A stretch of 64,000 bases of DNA from Acidobacteriota bacterium (GCA_021792135.1 JAJYVF010000014.1:1-64000), one strand, 5' to 3'. Shown: positions 1-8,232, counted from the first letter of the stretch. Numbers and translations are program-made. Notes: a model not told the origin generated them from the sequence alone.

Positions 1-434
1 AAAAATCGTAACTTTTCCTTCATGACCGGCTCCCTTCCGCTTGTGGCTCTGAACTGTGCGTCCTTCTGAACTCACAGCCTAACCCACGATCAGCGCATCG
101 GTGCCGGTCACTCCATACTGACTGTTGGCAACAGTTGAGGCTGATCTGATCGCCATTGATGAACACGGGCGACACCTCGTTACGTCTCCCCACTCGCCTG
201 CAAAGCGGCAGGATGCGCTCGCCCCTCCGGCGATATCTACGTTCGCAACCGCCGCTTACAATACAAACTGCCGGCCCGAGAACCTCTTGGTGGAAGGCGG
301 GAAAACGAGGGCGTTCGTTGCCTGAAGGCGGCTATCAACCGTCTAGACGGCGCTCTGGTGGACTCGGTGAGTCATACACCGACCGGCACCAAGTTTATAA
401 AGGACAGATTGACTGAATCTCGGGGGGAGCGGAC
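1..434. other. No supported gene; left-edge intergenic stretch
   Basis: I see no convincing gene here. Two short overlapping open frames exist around 125-416, but neither has a ribosome binding site or a recognisable domain, and their composition is what random GC-rich DNA gives. The last 30 bases hold the purine-rich GGGGAG ribosome binding site of the Abi-C-like gene that begins at 435. An A/T-rich patch around 390-400 (TTTATAAAG) could be the -10 region of that gene's promoter, but no clear -35 accompanies it. Confidence 0.5.
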
Positions 435-1166
435 GTGATCAAATGGAACGCTGTTTTCACCCGCCTGATGAAATTGATGGATATCCCTGGCGACACTTAC
501 TACTCCGGTCCCCGCTTCATGCGCACGATCCGTCAGTTCAACGAGGATCTGATGAATTACGGCGATTTCATGGAATTCCGAAAGTCCACTGGAAAGAGCA
601 CCACACGTTCCTATTACTTCAAAGATCTTCTGATGGAGCTCGATGAAGGCACGCGCGTAAGAACTGTCTGTGCCTTTCTTGACGAAATAGAGACGGTAGA
701 AGGCATGGCATCGCCAGTCTCCGAGATCCGCAAGCTGCTTGGAGGTGGAACGCTAGCACCCCACGCCAATGTGCCGGCTGAAGTCTGGAACGGCGATCGT
801 CTCAATCAGTACTTGGCCTCGATCGATGCTGCAATCGCGCAGCCGAATTATGAACGCGCAGTCGGATTGTCGTACACGTGTCTGGAAGGATTCTTGGGAG
901 CGTTCCTTCGCGCAAAGGAAAAGCGCGAGTCGTACCCGAACGAGATTCTCGATTTGTCGAAAGAGGTGAAGGACATCCTGAAGCGGAGCCTGAGCGAGTT
1001 CCCAGACGAAGTACTCAACGGGGTCACGCAAGCTGCATACGCGGTGGATAGATCACGGAATCGATTCAGCGAAGCTCACTTTGCGAACGAAGCAGCATCT
1101 TGGCTCGCAACCTATATTCGAGATCTCGTTAACACGCAAATCAGACTCCTCCTTCATTTCATGTGA
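435..1166 (+). CDS. Abortive-infection C-terminal (Abi-C)-like protein
   Basis: The protein is 243 residues long, soluble, with no signal peptide or membrane segment. The C-terminal half (about residues 135-243) has the pattern of the Abi-C domain (abortive infection C-terminus): a helix containing LEGFLGAFL, a short linker, then a helical stretch with VTQAAYAVDRSRNRFSEAH and a final helix with LATYIRD. This arrangement is known from phage-exclusion proteins that arrest infected cells. The N-terminal half is not recognised. The start is GTG at 435, preceded by a GGGGAG ribosome binding site. It stands alone, with about 430 and 340 non-coding bases on either side, in an accessory-looking region that also contains a toxin-antitoxin pair 6 kb away. 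A role in phage defence is inferred from the domain; the family match is by eye and moderate. Confidence 0.5.
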   Translation: MIKWNAVFTRLMKLMDIPGDTYYSGPRFMRTIRQFNEDLMNYGDFMEFRKSTGKSTTRSYYFKDLLMELDEGTRVRTVCAFLDEIETVEGMASPVSEIRKLLGGGTLAPHANVPAEVWNGDRLNQYLASIDAAIAQPNYERAVGLSYTCLEGFLGAFLRAKEKRESYPNEILDLSKEVKDILKRSLSEFPDEVLNGVTQAAYAVDRSRNRFSEAHFANEAASWLATYIRDLVNTQIRLLLHFM

Positions 1167-1503
1167 TCGGATTCGTCCCGGTGAGCGGCCATCCGCCCTG
1201 GATACAACTGAACTTATGGAAAATCGCCGAATCACTCTTTGAGCTGGCGTTCCGGCCGTATCACCGGCAATCCGGACGTTTCGGGTGCAACGATCATCGC
1301 CCCGTGGCTCAGCAGACCCGCCTGCCGACGCCCGCCATCCGTTCAGCGCAATCGCGCTGCCTCTGCGATTTTCCGATTCTCCGGAAGCGCCGATGTCCGG
1401 GGCTCGCTGGACCATCGAGCGGCCCTTCGCCGCCCGAGGTAGCCCCCAGTGAGAATTGCGGAACCTCAGCGACGTCCCGAGCGTAAAGGATTGCGAGGAA
1501 GCG
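1167..1503. other. Intergenic region with a 26-bp motif shared with position 8165
   Basis: No gene is supported here. The bases 1255-1280 (beginning GCCGTATCACCGGCA) are closely repeated at 8165-8190, just downstream of the VapC-type toxin gene. The last bases, AGGAAG at about 1495-1500, form the ribosome binding site of the secreted protein starting at 1504. Confidence 0.4.
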
Positions 1504-2061
1504 ATGCATCGACCCACTTACGTCTTCGCACCGGCGATTGCCTTGATGGCCGCCCTTTCGCTGGCCGCTCCATGCTTCGCGCAAAATTCCGGCTTTAACC
1601 TGAACATGCATGCGAATTCGCATGCGACGGCGAAAGATATCGGGCTGCCGGTGTATCCAGGTGCGGCTCCCTTCAGGGAGAAGGACAGTGATTCGTCATC
1701 GGCGGATTTGGGCCTTGTGCTCAACAGCTTTCACTTCAACCTGCAGGTGGCGAGCTTTGTGACCACGGCTTCCCCGGAGCAGGTCCTTGCCTTTTACCGT
1801 AAGCCCCTGGCGAAATATGGCGAGGTGCTGGAGTGCAGGGATGGCAAGCCCGTTGGCTCCCTCACGGTGACCAGAAGCGGGCTCACCTGCGGCGATCACA
1901 AAAGCGGGCGGATGACGGTGAACGGAAGCGATATGGATCACGAACTGCGGGCCGGCACGCCCGAGCACTTCCGCATCGTCGGCATTGACAGCACCGGGCC
2001 GGGAAAAACGCAGTTTGGCCTGGTGGCGATGGTGCTTCCGAAAGAAGACGCCGGAAAGTAA
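1504..2061 (+). CDS. Secreted protein of unknown function
   Basis: This 185-residue protein has a clean Sec signal peptide: residues 1-27, a hydrophobic core ALMAALSLAA and a likely cleavage after CFA. I do not recognise the mature domain. It contains a segment with PVYPGAAPF followed by ASFVTTASPEQVLAFYRKPLAKYG, which is the style of a small periplasmic 'two-step' domain in which a short hydrophobic strand precedes a helix ending in a YRK-type motif; similar unannotated proteins are common in acidobacteria. The start was placed at ATG 1504 rather than an upstream TTG because AGGAAG lies 3-8 bases before it and the signal peptide begins there. It is monocistronic and convergent with the next gene. 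Confidence 0.6.
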   Translation: MHRPTYVFAPAIALMAALSLAAPCFAQNSGFNLNMHANSHATAKDIGLPVYPGAAPFREKDSDSSSADLGLVLNSFHFNLQVASFVTTASPEQVLAFYRKPLAKYGEVLECRDGKPVGSLTVTRSGLTCGDHKSGRMTVNGSDMDHELRAGTPEHFRIVGIDSTGPGKTQFGLVAMVLPKEDAGK

Positions 2062-2195
2062 TCAGGCTGCCTCGTTAGCGGGCGTATCCCCGGCTATCCG
2101 GAAGCATCGGTTCCAGGTACAGGATCCAGGCGATCAGGCGCCCGTAAATCCCGCACAGCAATTCTCGGCCCCCTGCTGCTCGCCAACACCCCTGA

Positions 2196-3755
2196 TCAGC
2201 GTGCGGAGCTCTCCACCACCAGCACCCAGTCCGCGCTGCCCGCGTGGTTGTTCCCCGGCGTGGTCAACGTCCGCGAACCGCGATTGGCCAAAGGACCGCC
2301 CGCGGCGTCGTGCCGCGTCCCATCCGTGGGATCGAACCAGTACACCCTCGACCTGCCCCGCATCTTCGCCAGGTTCACTGTCAGCGGAAAGTGATTCCCG
2401 CTCAGCCCTGGGTAGTAGACCACCCCCAGGCTTCCATCCCCGGTGACCGCCGCCGACACATAGGTCGGGTCATGCAGCGCAGGCTCGCCCTTCTGCGACG
2501 TCAGAAACGCGTGCCCATAATCCGGCGCCAGCCGCTCCCACGCACGCGAGGTAAAGAACGATTTGCACAAGGCAACATACTTGAGCGTCGGATCCTTCAG
2601 CGTCGTCATGGGATCGTTGACCGCGTCGTTGATGTTTCCGAGGATCCCAAAGCCGCTCCCGCCCCCCAGCGGCACCGACCACATCTCGCGCCGCAGCGCA
2701 TGATCGCCCTGCTTCATCACGATGTTGTCCGCCTGCCCCGTCCCCTCCCCGTTATCGGTGGGATACGACGTGTACTCCGACTCCACAATGAAGGTCGGCG
2801 CTGTCGGCACTCCCCATCGCCCCGCCTGCGAATCCATCAGCCACGTTACATGCTGATAGGTCCCCGTCTGCCCCATGGAGTTCGGCGTCTCCCACTCATA
2901 CCATCCCCAGAGATTGATCCATGTCGCGCCGCGGTCCTTGTACTGCCACCACGGATTGGGAATGTTGTCATGCATTCCCTTCGGGTCGTAGATCGCCTGA
3001 TCGATCGTGTACAGACGGTCCCCGAGCGAGTGCCGCAGTCCGGAGACGATCCAGTTGCTCTGCGGCTGAGGTACATCGTCTGTCCCCATCAGGATGTTCA
3101 CCCAGGGATACTTCGCGTAGCGATCCCCCCAGAACCGGCCCCACGCCACAGCATCCGCCTGCGTGTGCTTCGGCCACTCCATGCCCGGCTCATTCATGGG
3201 GTCCAGAAACAGATAGACCCCGTTCCGTCCCGCGGCCTTCACCATTTCGTCCACGGAATGCACGTACGCCATATTCAGATTCGGCGGCGCAAAGTTGATA
3301 TTCCTCGGGTCGAGTTTGATGGCATTGCCGGCGGCGTCGCGGACGTCGTCCTCGAGATCGTAGTTGCTGCTGCCGGGAAGGAATGGCGGCTTCCCGAAGT
3401 GGTTCCAGCCGGAGATCACCACCCAGGCGATGTTGAATCCCTGCTCGTGCCGCGCCTTGAAGTACGCGTTCATATCCGCGATCCGCACCTTCTGGATAAA
3501 GTTCTGCGGGCAGATCCCGGCCATGAAGAAAGCCTTGCCGTTCGCGTCCTCGATCAGATGATGCGCGTTCACCCCACTCGTGCGAATCCGCAGCTTCGGC
3601 ATTTCCCCAGCCTGCGCCCCCAGCGCCAGACTCACCACGGCCGCGCCCGCGATCAGGCTCAGTGCCTGCACCCATGAACCGCAGTCGGGCGCCCTGCCGT
3701 TGTCTGCATGCGAGTCGGTGCTGGCGTCGCCCGCCTGAGAATAACGAGAATTCAC
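2196..3755 (-). CDS. Secreted apiosidase-like glycoside hydrolase (DUF4038/collagen-binding-domain type)
   Basis: The 519-residue protein has a membrane-spanning signal segment at about residues 28-50 (LSLIAGAAVVSLALG). It then has a (beta/alpha)8 region of the DUF4038/GH140 apiosidase-like group, recognisable by the N-terminal pattern HHLIEDANGKAFFMAG, by FLDPMNEPGMEW, by WVNILMGTDDV, and by FIVESEYTSY as a probable acidic active-site strand. The last about 90 residues (YVSAAVTGDGSLGVVYYPG to WVLVVESS) match the small beta domain annotated as a putative collagen-binding domain that follows DUF4038. Such enzymes act on plant pectin side chains or other polysaccharides after export; the true substrate here is unknown. 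The start is GTG at 3755, chosen because GGAGGAG lies just upstream, whereas the ATG two bases earlier runs straight into a stop. It is monocistronic. Confidence 0.7.
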   Translation of the reverse strand: MNSRYSQAGDASTDSHADNGRAPDCGSWVQALSLIAGAAVVSLALGAQAGEMPKLRIRTSGVNAHHLIEDANGKAFFMAGICPQNFIQKVRIADMNAYFKARHEQGFNIAWVVISGWNHFGKPPFLPGSSNYDLEDDVRDAAGNAIKLDPRNINFAPPNLNMAYVHSVDEMVKAAGRNGVYLFLDPMNEPGMEWPKHTQADAVAWGRFWGDRYAKYPWVNILMGTDDVPQPQSNWIVSGLRHSLGDRLYTIDQAIYDPKGMHDNIPNPWWQYKDRGATWINLWGWYEWETPNSMGQTGTYQHVTWLMDSQAGRWGVPTAPTFIVESEYTSYPTDNGEGTGQADNIVMKQGDHALRREMWSVPLGGGSGFGILGNINDAVNDPMTTLKDPTLKYVALCKSFFTSRAWERLAPDYGHAFLTSQKGEPALHDPTYVSAAVTGDGSLGVVYYPGLSGNHFPLTVNLAKMRGRSRVYWFDPTDGTRHDAAGGPLANRGSRTLTTPGNNHAGSADWVLVVESSAR

Positions 3756-4164
3756 ATTCTCCTCCTGACCCCAAAGGTGGCTGATTCGCTGGAGCCTTTC
3801 TCCCTCCGATGGAAAGGCTGCATCGATTCGCCGAGTCTACTGGGCGGCCGGCGTCTTGTCTGTTGCATTACCTCTTTTTTTTGCCACAAAGAGACGGCCG
3901 CTGCGCCGTAGCCATCCCGATTCAGCCAGCGGAACTGCGCCTGTCGCAGCGCAGTGAACCTGGCGAACGTAGGGGAGTCGAACGGGCCGAGGGCCTGGTC
4001 AACCTCCGGCCGTCAGCCCACCAGCGCGAGGCAGACTCCTCAGTTGCAGTCCCCACTGCCACCAGCGGGTTGCTGCGCGAGTCTCTGAACTGTCTCTGAA
4101 CTTCGCCCACCGATGCCTGCCGTGCCTGGCGGCTTACCGCTTCCTTCCAGCTGTGTCTTCGGCC
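3756..4164. other. Intergenic region, nothing firm
   Basis: This stretch upstream of the glycoside hydrolase contains a T-run (about 3872-3880) but no hairpin that would make it a terminator. The minus strand between about 3961 and 3990 resembles the 3' end of a tRNA (TTCGACT followed by a terminal GCCA), but its T-stem does not pair, so I do not call a tRNA. No gene is supported. Confidence 0.4.
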
Positions 4165-4768
4165 TTACACGAAGGGATTGTTCCGCTTCCCCAGCAGCTT
4201 TTCCTTCTGCTCCACAAACTCCCGCGCCAGCCTCATGATGTAGTTCAGGTTCGGAATGCAGTCGGTCAGCTCCCTCAACTGCTGCGGTGTCATGTACGTC
4301 CCGCCTTTCAGCCGGTTCAGCCGCTCCTTCTCATCGTCGTTCCTGCTGCTTTTCGCCTGCAGTTGCTGGATCTCGTTATTGCGTGCCGTCTGATCGGTAT
4401 AGACAAGGTCCTTCTCGCCTTCGCGATCCAGGTGCAGCTGGAAACGGTATTTCGCCATCACGTTCATCACGGCCTTGAAGTTGTTCGCCACCACCAGGTT
4501 GATGTGATTCCCCTGGTAGAGCCCCTGCAGCTGGTCGGCTGTGCTCACCGCGTCCACCGAGTAGTACCAGGCCAGCCCCTTCGCAATATAGCTCGATCTT
4601 TTCCTCACAGGAACGGGGATCTAAGGCTCTTTCGGATCGTCCGCAATATACCGGATAGTCCGCCCCTTCCGCTACCGGGACGCGCCGCCTCTCAATCAGC
4701 GGTGAGGCGATAGCCGGAGCAGGTTTCAAAGCGGGGCCTGCTGCTTCCATGTTGTGGTGATTCGGCAC
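4165..4768 (-). pseudogene. Decayed ORF; 147-codon GTG-started remnant
   Basis: From GTG at 4608 to 4165 the minus strand encodes 147 residues that look like real protein: a helical, charged sequence with GLYQGNHINLVVANNFKAV, a long coiled-coil-like segment rich in K, E, Q and R, and a C-terminal helix. There is no start context. Reading upstream in the same frame gives a protein-like stretch (RYIADDPKEP, stop, IPVPVRKRSS) interrupted by TAG at about 4621-4623, then more stops. A second frame is open from ATG 4768 across the same region. This suggests either a frameshifted or a nonsense-mutated longer gene. I do not recognise the family. If the GTG is used, a 147-residue protein could still be made. 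Confidence 0.4.
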
Positions 4769-5203
4769 CGTCCCAATCAGGGTCCGGACTCTGTCATCCT
4801 GCCGCTGCCCCTGAGCCTGGCGTGGGCCAGGCGAAGGGGAAGCGCAAAGAGCCTGGCAGGAGCGAGCGGAGCCAGTCCCATGGCAGCCGCAGATTGTTCT
4901 TTGGCTTTCGCGTTGCCCGTTCCTTCACTGCGCTCATTTCTGAGCCTTCGCACATGATCGGGAGCGGACCGAGCCCAGCCATTTCCGGCCTTCTCGGTTT
5001 GATCGGGAGCGATGAAGCCAAAGGCAGCCGCTAAAGGGGTGGAGCACGTGATAACCCTGCTGCCGCGAGTGGCCCGCATCGCTGAATCGTGCATTGCGCG
5101 CAATCTGGTGGTACTTTCACAGATTGCAGGCTGCGGCATGCTCGCGCGCTAAACAAGTCCGGCGGCCTCTTCTCCGAAGGCAAACTGCGGGACGAGGGCT
5201 GTT
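4769..5203. other. Intergenic region with small inverted and direct repeats
   Basis: No gene is supported. The stretch contains an inverted repeat at about 4815-4832 (GCCTGG and CCAGGC arms) and a direct repeat TGATCGGGAGCG at about 4955 and 5000. The last bases contain GAGGG, a plausible ribosome binding site for the PAS protein at 5204. Confidence 0.35.
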
Positions 5204-6325
5204 ATGAACATCTCAGAACAGGAACTTGTTGATCTTTACGAACATGCGCCCTGCGGCTTTCACTCCCTTGACTCCAGCGGCGTGTTCATCCATGTCAATC
5301 AGACTGAGCTCCATTGGCTCGGCTATAACTATGACGAAATGGTCCGCCGCATGAAGCTGACCGATATTCTCACCCTGGAAGGCCGGCACACATTCGAACA
5401 AAATTTCCAGCGATTTAAGACGGCCCGTGCGGTTCGCGACCTGGAACTCGACTTTGTCCGAAGAGACGGTACTCTCCTCCCCGTCCTGGTGAGCGCAACC
5501 GCCGTGAGCGACCGCCAGGGGAGATACCTGATGAGCCGATCGGTAGTTTATAACCTCACGGATCGGCTGCGGTCTCACGTTTGGTTCAGGGCAATTCTCG
5601 ATGCGGCACCGGACGCTATGATCATCGCCAGTCGCTCCGGGGACATTCTCATGGCCAATGTGCAGGCCGAAAAGCTCTTCGGCTACCGGGCCGGCGAGCT
5701 GCGGGATCTGCAGGTCGAAATGCTCCTGCCGGAACAGGTCCGAGCGAGGCATGCCGGATATCGGGCCAGCTTCTTTGTCGAGCCGCGCGCCCGGCCTATG
5801 GGACTCGGATACGAAATGCGCGGCCTCAGAAAAGACGGAACCGAGTTTCCCATTGAAGTCAGCCTCAGTCCGCTGGAGTTCGACCGAATATTGGTGGCGG
5901 TGGCTGCAATCCGTGACCTCACAGAGCGGCTCAGCAACGAGGAAAGAGTGCGGCGGAGCCAGGCGCAGTACCGGCTGCTTGTTGAAAACAGCATGGACGG
6001 CATCCTTCTTACGTCACCTGATGGCGCCATCCTGGAAGCTAACCCAAGCGCTTGCCGCATTCTCGGTCGTACGCGGGAAGCCCTGCTGCAAGCCGGTCGC
6101 GATGGCGTTCTGGATACCTCCGACCCGGCCGTTGCCCGCTTCATCGAAGAGCGGAAGAGAACTGGCAGGGCCATGGGCGAACTGCGGGGGAGACGGGGAG
6201 ACGGAACGCTGTTTCCCCAGGAGGTTTCATCGGTCGTCTTCGAAGACGCCGACGGCAGAGAGTGTTCCTGCGTAATCTTTCGAGACATCACAGCCAGGAA
6301 GCAGGCCGAGGCGAAGCGCGATTAA
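5204..6325 (+). CDS. Three-PAS-domain sensor protein without output domain
   Basis: The protein has 373 residues and three consecutive PAS domains. PAS1 is about residues 5-120 (YEHAPCGFHSLDSSGVFIHVN, ending DLTDRL), PAS2 about 125-245 (DAAPDAMIIASRSGDILMAN, ending AIRDLTERL) and PAS3 about 250-370 (VENSMDGILLTSPDGAILEAN, ending VIFRDITARKQAE). Each carries the usual LF/LG-Y motif and a C-terminal RDGT..P segment. PAS domains bind small ligands or cofactors and normally signal to a linked kinase, cyclase or phosphodiesterase; none is present here, and the protein stops a few residues after the linker helix of PAS3, where a kinase dimerisation domain would normally begin. It is either a stand-alone sensor partner or the remnant of a truncated kinase. 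GAGGG lies about six bases before the ATG. Confidence 0.75.
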   Translation: MNISEQELVDLYEHAPCGFHSLDSSGVFIHVNQTELHWLGYNYDEMVRRMKLTDILTLEGRHTFEQNFQRFKTARAVRDLELDFVRRDGTLLPVLVSATAVSDRQGRYLMSRSVVYNLTDRLRSHVWFRAILDAAPDAMIIASRSGDILMANVQAEKLFGYRAGELRDLQVEMLLPEQVRARHAGYRASFFVEPRARPMGLGYEMRGLRKDGTEFPIEVSLSPLEFDRILVAVAAIRDLTERLSNEERVRRSQAQYRLLVENSMDGILLTSPDGAILEANPSACRILGRTREALLQAGRDGVLDTSDPAVARFIEERKRTGRAMGELRGRRGDGTLFPQEVSSVVFEDADGRECSCVIFRDITARKQAEAKRD

Positions 6326-6430
6326 CTGGCCGTTTGTCCATCGTCAAACTCGCCGAAATTTGCAGGCACCAGCCCGCGCCTTCTGCAATACTGACCCCAG
6401 GAGCGCCCGCCTCCCACAGGAGGTATGCTC

Positions 6431-6826
6431 ATGTCCATCTCTGTCGTTCGCCTGGGTTCGCCTCGTCAGCCCCAGGAAGGCCTCCGCATCGGCACCGTCC
6501 GCCGCCCCCCCCGCGGCGTGCCCAAATCCGAATTCGCCAGGCGCGACTTCTACGACGTCTGGCTGCCCGTCCTCTCCCCTGGCCCCGACCTGATCTCTTT
6601 CGCCCTCCACGCCCAGGCCACCGGCGACCCCAAATCCTGGAAGACCTTCGAACGCAAATTTATTGCCGAGATGAACCAGCCGGAAGCCGCCCGCCTCCTC
6701 GATCTCCTCTCCGCTCTCTCCCATCAGACCAGCTTCTCCATCGGCTGCTACTGCGACAACGAGGAACGCTGCCACCGTTCCATCCTCCGCAGGCTCCTCG
6801 CCCAGCGCGGAGCCGCCTTCGCCTGA
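6431..6826 (+). CDS. DUF488 family protein
   Basis: This is a small cytosolic protein of 131 residues. It belongs to DUF488: an N-terminal IRIGTVRR-like strand, a middle segment with DFYDVWLPVLSP, and the diagnostic C-terminal motif GCYCDNEERCHRSILRRLL containing the paired Cys and the CHR triad. The biochemical function of the family is not established. ATG 6431 was chosen over ATG 6425 because the perfect AGGAGG at 6418-6423 then sits seven bases from the start; an ATG directly abutting it could not be used. It is monocistronic, downstream of and close to the PAS-only gene. Confidence 0.75.
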   Translation: MSISVVRLGSPRQPQEGLRIGTVRRPPRGVPKSEFARRDFYDVWLPVLSPGPDLISFALHAQATGDPKSWKTFERKFIAEMNQPEAARLLDLLSALSHQTSFSIGCYCDNEERCHRSILRRLLAQRGAAFA

Positions 6827-6958
6827 AACCCGAAAAACTGTCAAGCTTTGGCCCCCATTACCAAAGTTCATCCCCATTGTTTTCAGCGCCTTGCGAAAAA
6901 TAATTGTTGGCCGACTAATTCTCCGCATTTGCTATCCTGAATATAGAGACGGAACAAG

Positions 6959-6986
6959 AAAGCTCGCCCCAGCCGGCGGGCTTTTC
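6959..6986 (+). terminator. Rho-independent-like terminator hairpin
   Basis: AAAGCTCGCC (6959-6968) pairs with GGCGGGCTTT (6975-6984) with one G-U wobble around a six-base loop, followed by a short T-run. It lies about 130 bases after the DUF488 stop codon, so it may end that transcript or a short untranslated transcript started in the A/T-rich stretch at about 6900-6945. Confidence 0.5.
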
Positions 6987-6999
6987 CGTTATCTGGGTG

Positions 7000-7125
7000 G
7001 CTCTTGTCGGCGGTGGCTCAGGGTGGCTTGTGCCAGGCTCTGCCTCTGGCGCTGCCTTTCTGTCAGGCCCTGCTTTGTTTCAGGTGCCGCTTCTGTCAGG
7101 CGCTGCTTGTGCCAGGGCACAACCC
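7000..7125. repeat. Short degenerate direct repeats
   Basis: Several imperfect copies of a roughly 20-base unit resembling TTCTGTCAGGCxCTGCTTGT occur here (clearest at about 7058-7078 and 7091-7112), along with GCCAGG(C/G) words. They are too diverged and irregular for a CRISPR array and show no open frame. Confidence 0.4.
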
Positions 7126-7303
7126 AAAGGACCATTCATTTTTTCGTAAGTTATTGATAACCGATTGTCCGAGATATCCAGTATTTCCAGCATTTACAAA
7201 GCGGTGACGCATGCGGCGCAAAAACGGCGGCCGAGAATACGGCGGCGATCGCCGGTCCGTCGAAAATCCCCACTCCTGATGCGCTGTCATCCTGAACGAA
7301 CGG

Positions 7304-7331
7304 ACCCCCGAACGTCTCTCAGTTCGGGGGT
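7304..7331. repeat. Perfect 10-bp inverted repeat
   Basis: ACCCCCGAAC (7304-7313) and GTTCGGGGGT (7322-7331) are exact reverse complements around an eight-base spacer. It is embedded in the phrase TGTCATCCTGAACGAA ... GAGCGAAGGATCTGCG. The hairpin has no T-run, so it is more likely part of a dispersed intergenic repeat than a terminator. Confidence 0.5.
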
Positions 7332-7443
7332 GGTGAGCGAAGGATCTGCGTTTGCTTTTCCATGCCTCTCCATGGCGCGAAACTTCCGGGATGCCGACAA
7401 ACCGCCCGCAACCCCAAAACGACCGGCCCCGACCTGATTCTTC

Positions 7444-7497
7444 TGTACATACATTGTTGCCATTTGTACATATAGTGCCTTATACTGCGAACAGGAG
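7444..7497 (+). promoter_or_regulatory. Toxin-antitoxin promoter with twin TGTACATA sites
   Basis: The octamer TGTACATA occurs at 7444-7451 and again at 7465-7472, exactly 21 bases apart, that is two helical turns, so both copies face the same side of the DNA. Each contains the palindrome TGTACA. A TATACT -10 box lies at 7481-7486 immediately downstream, and AGGAG (7493-7497) nine bases before the antitoxin ATG is the ribosome binding site. Type II antitoxins usually bind paired palindromes over their own promoter, so this is the likely autoregulatory operator. Confidence 0.6.
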
Positions 7498-7506
7498 TTC
7501 ACCGCC

Positions 7507-7734
7507 ATGGCTGCTACTCGAAGTCGTACCGTTCGCAAAAATTTCCGGCTTGATCCGGCGCAGATCGCCAGGGCCCGGAAGGTGCTCGGTGCCGCAACGG
7601 AAACGGAGACCATCATTCGCGCCCTCGACCAGGTCATCACCGAGGCAGAGCGTGATCGAATCACGGCGGCAGCGAATCAACGTTTCCTCAGGAGTGGCGT
7701 TGTCATCGACGACGCATTCGGAAGTCTGGCATAA
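7507..7734 (+). CDS. VapB-type antitoxin
   Basis: This 75-residue protein is placed directly before a PIN-domain toxin gene, with its stop two bases before the toxin ATG. The N-terminal segment (residues 5-45, VRKNFRLDPAQIARARKVLG followed by TETETIIRALDQVI) has the length and shape of a ribbon-helix-helix or similar small DNA-binding domain; the remainder, which ends in VVIDDAFGSL, is the usual toxin-neutralising tail. The expected role is to bind and block the toxin and, with it, repress the operon through the upstream twin TGTACATA sites. The subfamily is not certain. Confidence 0.7.
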   Translation: MAATRSRTVRKNFRLDPAQIARARKVLGAATETETIIRALDQVITEAERDRITAAANQRFLRSGVVIDDAFGSLA

Positions 7735-7736
7735 CC

Positions 7737-8162
7737 ATGCCCATTCTGTTCGACTCTTCCGTTTACATCGCAGCTTTGCGTCCGGGGGGAGATCCTTCAC
7801 TCCTTTCGAGCCGCTGGTCCGCGGAGGCGCCCCTGTGGTTGAGTTCTGTCGTGCTTGAGGAACTGTACGCAGGGTCTCGGCCGCATCGCCGTCGTGAGTT
7901 GGAGAAACTTGAGCGCGATTTCGATAAAGCCAGGCGCGTGCTCGTACCAAACCTCGATGACTGGACAAGCGCAGGCAGAATTCTCGCCGGCATCGCCGAG
8001 AAGCATGGGTACGAGAAGATCGGCCGGGCGCGGCTCACGAACGATGCCTTGATTGCAACCAGTGCTGCTCGCACAGGAATTCGCGTGCTCACCGTCAATG
8101 CACGGGATTATGCTCTGTTGGCCCGCTTCTGCCCGCTTCGGTGGGAGGCGAGATCGCTTTAG
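7737..8162 (+). CDS. PIN-domain ribonuclease toxin, VapC type
   Basis: The protein is 141 residues and a complete PIN domain. The acidic residues that bind the catalytic metal are visible at D6 (ILFDSSVY), E42 (VLEELYAG), D103 (LTNDALIATSA) and D124 (VNARDYALL), in the standard order and spacing. PIN toxins of type II systems cleave specific RNAs (often tRNA or rRNA) and stop growth when the labile antitoxin is lost. It is translationally close to the antitoxin gene (two-base gap) and both share the promoter at 7444-7497. No key residue is missing, so the toxin should be active. Confidence 0.85.
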   Translation: MPILFDSSVYIAALRPGGDPSLLSSRWSAEAPLWLSSVVLEELYAGSRPHRRRELEKLERDFDKARRVLVPNLDDWTSAGRILAGIAEKHGYEKIGRARLTNDALIATSAARTGIRVLTVNARDYALLARFCPLRWEARSL

Positions 8163-8232
8163 ACGCCGTATCACCGGCATTGCGGAACTTCCGAATACCT
8201 GGGAACCGTGCTCTTGTCCTCGGCAGTCGACC

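Larger units (their letters stand above)
6827..7506. other. 680-bp intergenic region with hairpins and short degenerate repeats
   Basis: No gene is supported. It holds, in order, a terminator-like hairpin (6959-6984), a patch of imperfect roughly 20-base repeats of the type CTTCTGTCAGGCGCTGCTTGT (about 7000-7125), a perfect inverted repeat at 7304-7331, and the promoter and operator of the toxin-antitoxin genes. Confidence 0.5.

Noticed and set aside
125-416. Two overlapping short open frames at the left edge
   Set aside because: No ribosome binding site, no family match and conflicting frames.
3961-3990. tRNA 3' end-like sequence on the minus strand (TTCGACT ... GCCA)
   Set aside because: The five bases on either side of the T-loop do not pair, and no anticodon arm or acceptor partner is found upstream.
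7000-7125. CRISPR-like short repeats
   Set aside because: Unit length and spacing vary and the copies are imperfect.
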